Positions 35,030 through 46,682 of a stretch of 64,000 nt of DNA are shown here, in pieces (the first letter of the stretch is position 1; the number at the start of each line of letters is the position of its first letter). A model generated the notes under the pieces. The model was not told where the DNA came from, did no database searches, and saw nothing but the letters and a program-made list of their open reading frames with translations. Source of the stretch: Cryptomeria japonica (taxonomy: Eukaryota; Streptophyta; Pinopsida; Cupressales; Cupressaceae). A program made the translations under genes and the position numbers. The stretch lies in the NCBI RefSeq assembly GCF_030272615.1, contig NC_081413.1:335834302-335898301 (forward strand), written 5' to 3'.

Positions 35030-35570
35030 ATCACAAACCAGATGAAGAGCGAGGTGTTTAGCTTGATTTGAAGCGATGAAGCTGAATAGTGTTGATTAAA
35101 GTGATACCGATCCTAAATTTGATTGAACTAGGAATTATAGAGAGCATAGATACCGAACTTGAACTTGATTGATCAAGAAGCGGATCTTACTGATCTAGAA
35201 CTTGATTGATCTAGACACAGTGAGTGAAGATAAAATTGATCTTGAACTTGATGGATCAATACACGATGAGCGAAGATAAATTGTCCAGCTTGATTTGATG
35301 TGATGAAACTGAACACCTGCTTAGATTGAGCGTGTGATCAAAGATACTCTTTAAACTTTTAATTGAGTTTAAAGGAATAATCAGCTTGATGAAAAGCGAT
35401 GAAAATGATTAACGTTAAGAGATTGATTTAGATGAAGACAAATATTAGTTTGATTTGAAGCGATGAAACTGATATGCCCCTAGCAATTGATTCGATTTAG
35501 ATGATCGAGAGATCTCAACTTGATATGAAGTGATGAAGTTGAGATGCCCCTTAGCAATAAGAATTTGATT
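35030..35570. repeat. Degenerate tandem subrepeats next to the 3' LTR
   Basis: Variants of CTTGATTTGAAGCGATGAAG recur at about 35055, 35289, 35384, 35449 and 35517. They are interleaved with variants of GAACTTGATTGATCA at about 35025, 35163, 35196 and 35240. Subrepeats before the 3' LTR are known from several plant Gypsy lineages, where they can give rise to satellites. Confidence 0.7.
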
Positions 35571-36089
35571 TTCTTTAGTTGAAATTGATTTTTGCTCAAC
35601 TTTTGATGAATATTTGAAAATTTTCTCGACTTTGAAGATGTGAGTTCATAAGGTCATCAGTATGCCCCCTCGGGAGTGAAATCAAAAGATAGTGAGGGTA
35701 CACGATGATTATAGGCAATTGTTGGTAATGATAAGTTATTTGAGCACAAATGATTTAGAGGAATACTTGAAAATTTGGTGATTATTGATGAGAGAAATTG
35801 AGCGCAAAGTTGATTTGTAGAATAAAATTGAGATTCAGCATTGATTACTAAGAAATTGAGCGCAATTTGAAGAAAGATTGAGCTTTTGCTAAAAAGTGCT
35901 AAGTGGTCCAAATTTTAAAAATTGACTAGAAAAATGATCTCAAATTTTGATTTTGATCTCAAAAATGGAATCAAGACGGGTAAATTAGCTAAGGGTACAG
36001 TTTTCATGTCCATTGGAGCAAGTTGAAAAATTAGGGTTTTGGCTATATATGGGGTAAAAGTGTCATTTTCAATTCATTTTAACCCTCCA

Positions 36090-38336
36090 AGTTTGAAAAT
36101 TCAAAAAGCCTTTTGTGAAGAAAAATGGTGGTTCCCACTCAAGTGCATCAATTCAAGCACTAGAGATGACATAATCAACCTCGAAACTATGAGACAGTGG
36201 TAAGTGATCGATCTTAAGCCTGTTAATCATTTCAATTTTAAATTTTTTTGTTGAATTTTTCAATTTTTTGGTATGTAGAAGTCGAGCATTATCGTTTTGT
36301 CATGTGAGGTAGGATCCTGTCTCGTATGACAAACTGATTAAGTTTATTTTATTGTTTAAGGTCATTAGTTTTGTCATATTGCAACTACCCTTCTGTCATA
36401 GGAATATCTTCAAAACAACCCATTTTGTTGTTCTAGGGCTAGTCCTATGTCGTATCAAACTGTTTTGTCGTACGAGACCAATTCCTGACTCATACAAGTT
36501 ATTGTCTCTGTGATGTTTTGTCGTTTGAAACTAGTAAGCCTTTTTAAAGGTGCAAACTTGAAATTTTTATTTTGCAATTGATGTAGTTGGATTTGCATGA
36601 TGTTTTGCTTCTCTTATAGGCTAATTTGAAATGTTTCCTGATGCATTGTTGTTTGATTTTTGTAGGTTCGAATGCCCCATGATTTTGGGCTCATATATAT
36701 TTGTGCGGATTGACTCATCTTCTTGAGTTGCCTGATATCCGTGTGAATCATGGTATGCTCACTGCATTACTTGAGAGGTTCCATTCAAAGCATAATATGT
36801 TTCATTTACCAATTGGGGAGATGACGATCACTACCAAGGACGTCTATAGGATTCTCTGTATCCCTTTTGCTGGGGGTAACGTAGATTATGATGTAGCATA
36901 GCTTCCTGGGCTACTAGCTGTGAGACAAGTATTTAGGGATGAATACATTTTGACTCATTCTATTAGTTGGGACGTGATGATGACCAGGTACAGTGAGAAC
37001 TTTCCATTGGCTTGCATCTTGGTAGGTTTCATCAGTTGCTTTCTTATGCTAGACAAGGGATAGCAGGGGTTTTTATGTGGATGGGGCAAGATGTTGGAGA
37101 GACTTGTGGAGCAGCCCCAAAGGTTAGGCTAGGGCTCATGTATATTGGCACATATGTATCACAAGATGCATGAGATTGTATATAGGGATGGGAAGAGTAT
37201 GGCTGCAGGGGTTTTGATTCTATAGATATGGGCTTGGGAGCACCTCCCAGTGCACAGATTGATCGTGGATGATGTTAGAGATCCATAGTAACCTATTGTT
37301 TACCAATATTCTAGATATATTACATAGCCCCATCTGGGCAAGATAGATTATTGGAGACGACAGCTGGATGACTTGATAGTCGTGATATGGAGACCGTATA
37401 GGGGTCTAGAGCCTTGGGATGATTGGAGAGCTATTTGTAGAGACCTATTTATGACGTGGCCTCTCATAGGTAGATCACAGACAGTGGTCGAGCGGTTCAT
37501 TGTTACTCAAGTGATGAGGCAGTTTGGTAGACCTTAGGGGATCTCGTAGGAGTTTACTCCATATGTGCATTATGCAAATGAGGAGAGGCAGGGATGGGCG
37601 TCATGGCTATCATATGCCTTAGGCATGCAAGAGATGACTGGGTTATAGGGGTTGAGATGGGATTACCTAGATGATATTGCAGATGCGGGGGTATTGCCTC
37701 AGTACAGGGATTGGTTTTAGCAGCACCCTTTCCTGAGATTTACTGATCCAACAGAGTAGGCACCTCTGATAGAGGAAGTTGAGGATGATGCCCCTGCGTA
37801 GGCACATGGATAGGGATACAGGCAGGGACCGAGAGTCGAGGCTCTGAGGTGGATAGGTGTCGATCCTGGAACTAGCAGCAGTAGGGTGCCAGTTGGTGGT
37901 AGGCAGCAGCAGAGAGGAGAGGGTGGATCCCTTAGGGGATCTCGTAGGAGTTTACTCCATATGTGCATTATGCAAATGAGGAGAGGCAGGGATGGGCGTC
38001 ATGGCTATCATATGCCTTAGGCATGCAAGAGATGACTGGGTTATAGGGGTTGAGATGGGATTACCTAGATGATATTGCAGATGCGGGGGTATTGCCTCAG
38101 TATAGGGATTGGTTTTAGCAGCACCCTTTCCTGAGATTTACTGATCCAACAGAGTAGGCACCTCTGATAGAGGAAGTTGAGGATGATGCCCCTGCGTAGG
38201 CACATGGATAGGGATACAGGCAGGGACCGAGAGCCGAGGCTCTGAGGTGGATAGGTGTCGATCCTGGAACTAGCAGCAGTAGGGTGCCAGTTGGTGGTAG
38301 GCAGCAGCAGAGAGGAGAGGGTGGATCCCTAGGGAC
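36090..38336 (+). pseudogene. Antisense plant-mobile-domain (PMD) gene, part 1
   Basis: On the strand opposite to element G, the frame from about 36695 reads CGLTHLLELPDIRVNHGML, LERFHSKHNMFHLPIGEM and TITTKDVYRILCIPFAGG, the signature of the plant mobile domain (MAIN-like proteins and many transposons). It continues through WAWEHLPVHRL and DYLDDIADAGVLPQYRDWF to a basic, Gln-rich tail. About fifteen in-frame stops are present, nearly all TAG. A plausible intron runs from CAGTG/GTAAGT near 36192 to TTTTTGTAG near 36665, with an upstream open segment (KWWFPLKCINSS) as exon 1. A 398-bp tandem duplication (37533-38330) lies in the C-terminal half. The gene is interrupted at 38336 by element B and resumes at 43939. 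Confidence 0.75.
37533..38330 (+). repeat. 398-bp tandem duplication inside the PMD pseudogene
   Basis: The segment starting CTTAGGGGATCTCG at 37533 repeats from 37931 with only a few differences across 398 bp. The near-identity means the duplication is much younger than the decay of the gene, because both copies share the same stop codons. Confidence 0.92.
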
Positions 38337-39488
38337 TGTTGGGGTGAGACTGTTACTACTTATCAAATTGCCATTAATTTTATGTCAAAGTTATACTATA
38401 TACTCTAGTTGGTTATCTATTATCGAAATATTCAGTCGGTATGTACTGTCTAGTCGGTTACAGAAGAAAGTAGTCATAGAACGCAGTATACACCGAGTTG
38501 TCTACCGAGTATCTTTACATGTCTACCGAGTAGGAAAGATGACACACTGAGTTGATTTACACTGAGTGAAATGTGTTACTAGATTCATTGAACCTAGACA
38601 TGCATATGAAAACGTGTTACAAGATCGAGGCATATCTACCTGTTATCACATTGGAAATTGCACTTAAAGATTGTGTATGATTTTGAGGCTATCTAACCAA
38701 TGAAATATTTTGCATGGTTATTCATTCAATAAATCATGTTTGTAAGATCGAAGCAATGAATTGGGTCACCATCATAAGAGATATATTTATACAGCATGAG
38801 TTAAAGAGTTAAAGGTGTGTGCATGAGTGTAAGAAGACTGTTATAGAGACACAGAGGTCACCGAGAAGTTTTTTAGAGAACAGTCAAAGAACAGAGTAAA
38901 CAAAAGGGTTTACCGAGTTACTATATGGGTTACCGAGGTATGCTATAAGCAAGGTAATCTATTCTGAGCACATAGAATCTGCTATAACATTCCAGATGTA
39001 AAGTTGCAGATTTGTAATGATTTTATTGTAATATTGTGAAGTTGTAAGAGAAACCTTTAACAGGGTAAAAGACTCTAATCAAGTCTATAAATTGTAAAGC
39101 CTCTAACCAGGTGCATCATTTAGATGAAGTGTTGTAAAATCCTTTAGAAAGGTAGATCTAACAAATCTTGTTACTCCTAATAGGGTATGCTATCAGAAAT
39201 AGCTAAACATGTAGCTCTAACCGAGCACTCTCTATTATTGCAGTAGTGAAGTTGTGGGTGCCATCCCCACCGCAGTTTTTCTCTCTAACCAAGAGTTTCT
39301 GCATAATCAAAACATATGTGTTATGGAGTGAATCATGTATGATTGTTATCTATTTGTTTTAGTTTTATATTATGTTACTGCACTATTCAGTTTATGCATA
39401 ATAGTAAAGATATTGTTGAAGAAATGTTTTGAAGTACTAATTCACCCCTCCCCTCTCAGTACATTAGCTTTCCATATTGGGCCTAACA
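38337..39488 (+). repeat. 5' LTR of element B
   Basis: 1152 bp, TGTTGGGGTG to GGCCTAACA. The motif ACCGAG recurs about seven times. The end holds ATTCACCCCTCCCCTCTCAG, similar to the U5 ends of the other Copia-type LTRs here. Confidence 0.9.
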
Positions 39489-39490
39489 AT

Positions 39491-39504
39491 TGGTATCAGA
39501 GCTT
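39491..39504 (+). other. Primer binding site, initiator tRNA-Met type
   Basis: TGGTATCAGAGCTT begins two bases after the LTR end. The first 12 bases match the plant Copia consensus exactly. Confidence 0.9.
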
Positions 39505-39550
39505 GAATCTTGGAAAAGGGTTTAACTACCTAAAGAGAAAGATCTTATCA

Positions 39551-40903
39551 ATGGAAGGCTATAAACAATCTCGAAGGATTGTGTATTTGCAAGAAGAGCT
39601 GGATCATGCTAATCAAGTGATTACAGACATACAAAGGCAAATGCAAAAATCTCTGAAAGTGAGAAGAAGATTATCTGATGATTTGTAGGACTCTCAAGAG
39701 TTAGTGGAAAAAATTGAGACATCATCTGAGAATAGTATATCTGAAGAGACTAAAGAAATGATTGGATTATTGAAAGAAAAGAACAAAGCATTGGCTAATC
39801 AACTAAAAGCAATGAAAAGAGAACATGAACATTTCAGCACACAAATGACTAAAAACCTTGATGCATTGTGAACAGTTGAGGATAAAGTAAGAGATCTAGA
39901 AAGAGAGAAACAACAGCTTGAAGTCTTAGTATCTAATAAGAATGATGAAATCATAAGGTTGACTGGAATTCAACAAAACCTATCAGATCAACTAGGTTAT
40001 GCACATCATGAAGCAATTCTGAAAAATGATGAGAATCAAGCATTGAAACTTGAAGTATCAAGGTTGACCGATGAACTTGAAATAGAGAAGAAATCCAAAG
40101 AAACACTGAAGAAGAGCTATGAAGCATCAAAGATGTTGGATGAGCAACTGAATACAAGAAGACCCAACAAAGATGCAGGACTCGGTTACAAAGGAAAAGT
40201 CTCTACCGAGAAAGGAATTCATACTATCGAGAGAGGAGAATCATCAAAGCAAGCTAGAAACAAGAATAACATCAAAAGAAAGAAGCCTATTTGCAACTAC
40301 TATGGAAATCAAGGTTACACTGCTAACATATGCCAAATCAGAAAAGGTAAGCAACCGAATGCCACTAAGTCCAATGGTTATCATTACAATTACAATAAAT
40401 ATGGTCACACATCTAATCAATGTAGGACAAAGTCTGTTAACAATTATCAGAAGGCAAAATTCAAAGGGTTTTGTAAAAACTGCAATAGATATGGACATAG
40501 TACCGAGAAGTGTTGTTTTAAGCAAAAGAACTATATGTAGTATGCACACCGAGCAAATGCTAGAGGTTACCGAACTCACACAGATCCTTACCGATAGTAT
40601 TCTACAGTACCATGGGATTACAATATAAGGATATGGTGTGAATGTCGTGGAAGATATGGACATATTAGTGCTAACTGTTTTATAAGGTTTGGGATGTACA
40701 ACCGAAGATCATGGAGAAATCCTGGTATGGCATGTTTTCATTGTCACAAAGTTAGACACTTAGCTGGAGATTGCAGAGATCAACCTAGAAAAGACACTAA
40801 AGAAATAAAAGAAAAATTAAAGATGATTTGGAAAAAGAAGGAAATTGTGTCAAATGAAGAAAGCACCTTACCTACCGAGTTAGGTGCACCTATTCCAAAT
40901 TAA
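39551..40903 (+). pseudogene. ORF1: coiled-coil and five-zinc-knuckle protein of element B
   Basis: One frame runs from ATG 39551 to TAA 40903 with four internal stops (TAG 39686, TGA 39869, TAG 40538, TAG 40604). The first ~215 residues are a long Lys/Glu/Leu coiled coil. Five knuckle-like repeats follow: CNYYGNQGYTANIC, an HYNYNKYGHTSNQC variant, CKNCNRYGHSTEKC, CECRGRYGHISANC and CFHCHKVRHLAGDC. The tail is Lys-rich. No capsid fold or protease is seen. The plan and the knuckle spacing parallel 12068-13309. A Gag-like RNA-binding role is inferred from the knuckles. Confidence 0.72.
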
Positions 40904-41456
40904 TTGGTAAAGGTATGAAGGGACTACATTCTCTGAAGGTTAAAATCTTAGCAGTTCCTATTCTATTATGTACTTAATTCAAAATATGCATAGTTAAGAT
41001 GTAATAGTAAGTTTGAAATTCTATCAAAGTCTTTTGAAGCACTTTACAGGAAACCTGTCAAGTCGGTGAATACAAGAAACCTGTCAAGTCGGTAAATGAA
41101 GGAAGTTTGGTTACTTGGTTAAAATGAAAAAGGAGAGTAAATCGGTTAAAGAGGAACCGATTGCATTTAATGTTTTGACCTAACCCACACGGAGCCCGAT
41201 AAGGTATTTTGTGTACTTAAAAGCATTTTCGTGGTCATTTACACTTACCAAGTTTTTGAGAAAGCAGAGCAAGCGATTCAAAGGCGATCAAACCTCCTAC
41301 AAAGAAAAATCAAGGTATTTACATAAAATCTCAACACATTGTTAAGCTGGTTTACCGAGCGTATCTAGTTGCCATTATCTACTAAGTATAAAGCATCTAT
41401 CATTTGAAATCTTGAAACCCTAAGGACTCTTTGCTAGTTTTTATCTGAAATCTACA

Positions 41457-43245
41457 ATGGTGCCCAAGATCCAAGATCCCATAGTTGTCAAGAATGTAGA
41501 GAAGCCCTCACTGAAATACTCTTTGACCCCCAAAGTTGCTTCTGAACCGGATGACAAAATGGCCTTTTCACTTATTCCAGATAGAGTGTTGTTAGTCGAA
41601 GATGTGAGATTCTTCACCAAATGTTGTGTTGAAGAACTCGGTCATGTTGAAATCAGAGACACCTATGATGAGCTATGTACCAATGGTATATTGAACAGCA
41701 AGTATGAGCACATCAAAGTCAAGGGATTAACTGAAGCCCTAACCTATCCTCGTGTGTTCAAACCCCATTGAGTCAAGTTTGTTCTGAGTAGAGTTCATGA
41801 TGATTTCATGTGGCTAGAAGAGCAACTATTTAAGATTACCAAGGAAATCATTCATCTGATTACGGATTACCCTATCTATGATCATGCCTGAGCCCAGAAG
41901 ATGATATCACAGAAGGAATTGATCAGTTTCACCAGAGTGGAATCTAATTGTAGAGGATTGAAACTGAATAATGTCACAGATGAAGAACTAAAATTTTCCA
42001 TTAGAGTAATGGGCTACCGTTTCTTCCAATCGGCAAGGGAAAACAGTGTTCCCTGTGCAGGAGTAGACTTGGCATACAAAATTGTGAAAAAGGGAATGAA
42101 AATTGACCTATGTGAGGTGTTGTTGAAGAACCTATTTGAAAATCTAAACACCATCAAGAAGCCGAAGAAGAACAACTCGGCTAATACTCTAAAGTTTGGA
42201 TCACTACTGGTATGCATGTTTTTCTACTTTGAAAAATTCTTTCCATCAGTCGGTAAAGTTGTTTGGGAGCTACACCGACCTATTAATGACTTCATTAAGA
42301 AGTTAGGTGATAATTTCAATGATATCATGGATGATTACTTTAGTAAATTTCAAGAGAAAATGCATAATAGATATAGGATTCCACCCCAGGTAGTAAAGAA
42401 ATACAAAAATGATATATGTTTTGAAGTTGACACCAATTACTGTTATGTGAATGATGTGGAACCGAGGACTCAATCTTTGTCACCAATGGGTTACGAGATT
42501 GATTTTGACATCAAAAAATAGCAAATTGATGCATTTCTTACATTGCCCAGACATGCTACCGAGCTAAGGTATGGTACTTATGAGGAAGTAAAGGAAAAGG
42601 TAAAGATGAATATTGTAGTACCCAAAGCTACAAGAAAGGCAACAAAAATGATAAAAGCATTGTCAGACAAATTTAGAGAAGAATCTTCCTCTACACCTAT
42701 CAAAGGCACCATTGCCATTACCGAAGAGGAATCTGAAGCCCAAGAGGCAACTATAACACTGAGCCTTGAATTGCCTAAGGGTAAAGTGTTAAAGAGAAAG
42801 AAACAGGACACGTCAAAAGTCTCACTGACTCCACCTCTAGTAAAATGACCTAACACTAGAGCATCTGCAGCTTCATCGAGTAAGAAGACAAAGAGTGTTA
42901 CTATTCCCAAGGTAACAAAGACATACAAGAAATCTACACGGAGACTCATTTTGGCAAAAGAGTCTAGTGATACCGAATCAGAGGATGCAAGCAAATTTTA
43001 GATTGTCAAAAGCAAGAACGTAAATATACATAGTGTTGAAAACTTTTGTGCTAATCTGAAAGAATATGGAGGATTTGGATCATTTAGATATATTAAATAT
43101 GAAACCAGAAATAATGATGAGAAGAGACAAATTGAAGAAGCTGTCATTTGCACACTTCTAAAATTCTAGTTAGCTCCATTGGAACTAGCTAAATCACTTC
43201 TGAATGAATTGGATCACCGTTATAAGAGATCTATTTATACAGCAT
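41457..43245 (+). pseudogene. ORF2: uncharacterised protein of element B (truncated)
   Basis: From ATG 41457 a single frame is retained through six internal stops (first TGA at 41769, then near 41889, 42519, 42846, 43000 and 43168). It shares with ORF2 of element A the segments DRVLLVEDVRFF (weak), FFQSARENSVPCAGVD, KFGSLLVCMFFYFEKFFPSVG, KYKNDICFEVD and SLSPMGYE, then a basic Ser/Thr/Lys linker. The Glu/Lys helix and C-terminal part of element A are absent because of the 3' deletion. Frame retention despite the stops shows that base substitution, not indels, dominated its decay. I cannot assign a function. Confidence 0.62.
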
Positions 43246-43938
43246 GAGTTAAAGAGTTAAAGGTGTGTGCATGAGTGTAAGAAGACTGTTATAGAGACAC
43301 AGAGGTCACCGAGAAGGTTTTCAAAGAATAGTCGAAGAACAGAGTAAACAGAAGGGTTTATCGAGTTACTATATGGGTTACCGAGGTATGCTATAAGCAA
43401 GGTAATCTATTCTGAGCACATAGAATCTGCTATAACATTCCAGATGTAAAGTTGCAAATATTTGTAATGATTTTATTGTAATATTGTGAAGTTGTAAGAG
43501 AAACCTTTAACAGGGTAAAAGACTCTAATCAAGTATATAAATTGTAAAGCCTCTAACCAGGTGCATCATTTAGATGAAGTGTTGTAAAATCCTTTAGCAA
43601 GGTAGATCTAATAGATCTTGTTACTCCTAACAGGGTATGCTATCAAAAATAGCTAAACATGTAGCTCTAACCGAGCACTCTTTATTATTGCAGTAGTGAA
43701 GTTGTGGGTGTCATCCCCACCACAGTTTTTCTCTCTAACCAAGAGTTTCTACATAATCAAAACATATGTGTTATGGAGTGAATCACGTATGATTGTTATC
43801 TATTTGTTTTAGTTTTATATTATGTTACTGCACTATTTGGTTTATGCATAATAGTAAAGATATTGTTGAAGAAATTTTTTGAAGTACTGATTCACCCCTC
43901 CCCTCTCAGTACATTAGCTTTCCATATTGGGCCTAACA
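43207..43938 (+). repeat. Truncated 3' LTR of element B
   Basis: It corresponds to 38762-39488 of the 5' LTR with scattered substitutions. The first ~425 bp are missing. The breakpoint lies at a shared ATGAATTGG segment. Confidence 0.9.
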
Positions 43939-44510
43939 GAGACTTAGCGGAGTGAGGGTGCTGGAAGGTGGAGGTAAGGAGGAGAGAGTAGCTCCCAGAC
44001 AGGTGAGATAGAGGAGGGAGGAGCAAGGTGGTGTTGGAGGTGGAGATGGAGGAGGTGATGGAGGAGGTGATGGAGGCAGAGATGGAGGCGGAGAGCCTGT
44101 GAGGGATTAGGGGGCCTAACACAATGCGGTCGATGAGAGCACGCCTAGTGGGTTTATAGTCACATCTAACAGTTGCGGAGACATAGCTAGAAGAGCCTGA
44201 CCGATAGCTAGCAGAGCTTAGAGAAGAGAGAGATAGTCAGTTAGCTGAGCTCAGAGAAGAGCGTGATTGTCAGGTCATAGAAATGAGGGCAAAGAGAGAT
44301 GCTTTGCAATAGGAGGTTCTCCATTAGACCAGTCGGGCAACCTATTATGTTGCAACTTATAGCATAGCAATTCCATTAGTGCAGCAAGTTGTACTATATT
44401 CTCAATATATGTCTCGATCAGAGGGAGCTCGAGCACCTAGGCAGGATCCAAGTTAGCAGGCTCCACCTCCTCCACCACCTGGAGATGAGGGAGAGGCAGA
44501 GAGATAGATT
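43939..44510 (+). pseudogene. Antisense PMD gene, part 2 (C terminus)
   Basis: Beyond element B the same strand codes for a Gly/Asp-rich stretch (GGGDGGGDGGRDGG), a charged helix with a repeated ELREERD motif, and a tail with PPPPPPGDEGEAE. This composition suits the disordered C terminus of PMD transposon proteins. The frame carries several stops, again mostly TAG. The join with part 1 across the target duplication is not clearly in frame. Confidence 0.6.
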
Positions 44511-46682
44511 TTTCTGTGTAGCTCTTAGATTTTTTTGGTAGACACACCCATTTTTTGTAGCACTTATGATTCTTGCTCTGATGGGAGATTGTATATGTCA
44601 GTTGACATCATTTTGTACCCTGAGACTTTATCGTATTGTATACAAGATCTTGATTTGACTTCATTGTACTTGTGTCGATCAATTTATGAGATGTCTTTCT
44701 ATATGCTTTATTCTATATGTATGCATATCTTTTCAAAATAGATGTAATGCAAATGAATATGGATGTTTGTTTTTTGTTTCTTTTCATATATAAATAAAAT
44801 GAATGAAAATGAGTAATGAGTAGTGCAAATTGTTTCTTTTTCTTTTATATGCAATAATATGAATGCAATGAATGTATGAATCTATATAAGATGCATATGT
44901 ATGCAGCTAACATCTCAATACACAAGTACTCAATCAGAGAAATGATGAAAAAGATACCACTTAGCTAAGAAATGATGATGCTTCCAACTCTCATTCAGAA
45001 GATTTAGAGATAATTGTTACCATACCAAAATCACTCTAAATTCACAAAATATAGAATGAAATGCAAAATGAGGTGCAAAATGAAATGCAACCTAAACCTA
45101 GTCACTAGATTTGAAATGCTTAAGTTTCATCACTGAGCGTTAACAAACATAGTAAGAAGATTAGAGTTCCTTTCTTTTCATGTGCAATAATAATTATCTT
45201 GTCCGCAATGACCCTTTTTTCGTTCATATCCTTGGACAGATTTCGCAGGGACCCAGATTGCATGATAAAGAAATTCACTCAAAACAGACAAAGAAATGAT
45301 GTGAACCTCCCTGTAGCATACAAATAAGTGGAGTCAAGGTATGTGTGGCAATTTCAACTTGATGTGAAGGCTCTTATCATAGACACCTAGTTGATTAGAT
45401 GTTTCCAGATCATCGGAGTCATTCCTACAAGCAAAAAACAAAGAAAATATTATGCCCCCAATCCTTGCTCCTCTTAGTCAAGATAGACTTCCTCGAGTTA
45501 CTCAGAGGGATAATAATCAAAAACCAATATAAAAGACAACACACAAAGAAAATTTCATGCATATCTCAAACTGTTTAGTGATTGTTTTTAGTTATGTTAT
45601 TTTGCTTGTGTACTCAGTGATAAAACTCTTCAGTAGTCAGGAGACAGGTGACTGACTCGGATTGGAAAACCAGGTTTCATTGACATAAATTTGACTTGGT
45701 TGATACTACTTAGGACATGTAATGTGTTTTGTCGATTAACCGAAGACTAAGATATTGATCAACTTCAAGCCATGAGGGTTCTGAAAGAACCAGGATGTCA
45801 CAAAAGTGACTAAAAGATAAAGCAAAGATGCAACATTTCAGTATAGGAGATAAGACCAACTTGGGCAAAATCCAACAGCCATACTGATCTATATCATTGT
45901 TTTGATTTGATGATCATTGATAGGAATGTCTGGTTTCAAAGAGTAAGTGCCTCGTATAAGACCAATTTGTCTGGTTTCAAGTGTACCCTTCCTTGTATAA
46001 GACATGTTGATGTTTGATAGAGTTTGATAGATTTATTAACAAGACATGTGATAAGTGTGATTGCAGACTTTAAGAGTTTGTCTAATGTTGATTTAGTTTG
46101 AAGGATATTCTATGCTTTCTTCTTTTGGATTTTTAGTTTTTGATTTTGTGAGTTTTTTATTTTGTGATTTTGTCCAAGACATTTTATGATTTTTAGGAGT
46201 TTGTTCAAGACATTTTATGATTTTTTTTTAGAATTTTCTCAGCTATGCCCCCAGTATGCAGACCTATATGACATGATGATCTACAGAATGCATGTAGAGA
46301 CAATGATTTTTTTGATATGACCTGTGTTAATGCAATATGCATGATGTAGATGCATTTCCTATTCGAACAAGGATAACCATGTTTGTTTAGCACCTTGTAA
46401 TACACCAATTGAATTGGAGGTACAAAACATTTCATAGATAAGCGGTCAATCAATATTTAAGGTCCCTTGGAACATCCAAATTAACATACTTAGTGACTAG
46501 GATTTACAAATGGAGACGCATAAAACTTCCCCATTGGTTCTTGAAACTTTGATCTTCTTTTGCCCATGTGAGTGCAAATGAGTTAATTCTTGCTCTTGTG
46601 TTCACTAAAGATCCTTAGCATCCTATATGACTAGCTACATGGATTATTCTAACTTCAAAAGCATTCTGAATAGAGCCTTGCT
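44511..46682. other. Internal sequence of element G without a recognised gene
   Basis: No pol motif was found on either strand. The 82-codon minus-strand frame at 46205-46453 has no domain I know. Segments related to GTCTGGTTTCA...TGTATAAGA at about 45929 and 45967 recur at 56946 and 57013, so this region and the leader of element G share dispersed repeats. Confidence 0.45.

Larger units (their letters stand above)
38337..43938 (+). mobile_element. Pol-less LTR retrotransposon B (5.6 kb, 3' part deleted)
   Basis: The 5' LTR (38337-39488) is complete. The 3' LTR is only its last ~730 bp (about 43207-43938). The flanks GGGAC (38332-38336) and GAGAC (43939-43943) are a 5-bp target duplication with one mismatch. 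A perfect initiator-Met primer site follows the 5' LTR. ORF1 (zinc knuckles) and ORF2 are homologous in plan to element A. No pol motif is present. The end of ORF2, the purine tract and the start of the 3' LTR are missing, removed by a deletion with GAATGAATTGG-like microhomology at its ends. The element sits within the C-terminal region of the PMD pseudogene. Confidence 0.88.

Noticed and set aside
37717-38366. Two near-identical minus-strand ORFs of 83 codons
   Set aside because: They are the complement of the 398-bp tandem duplication in the PMD pseudogene and have no independent support.
40244-40663. 139-codon minus-strand ORF
   Set aside because: It is antisense to the zinc-knuckle ORF1 of element B, which has clear repeated CCHC motifs in the other strand.
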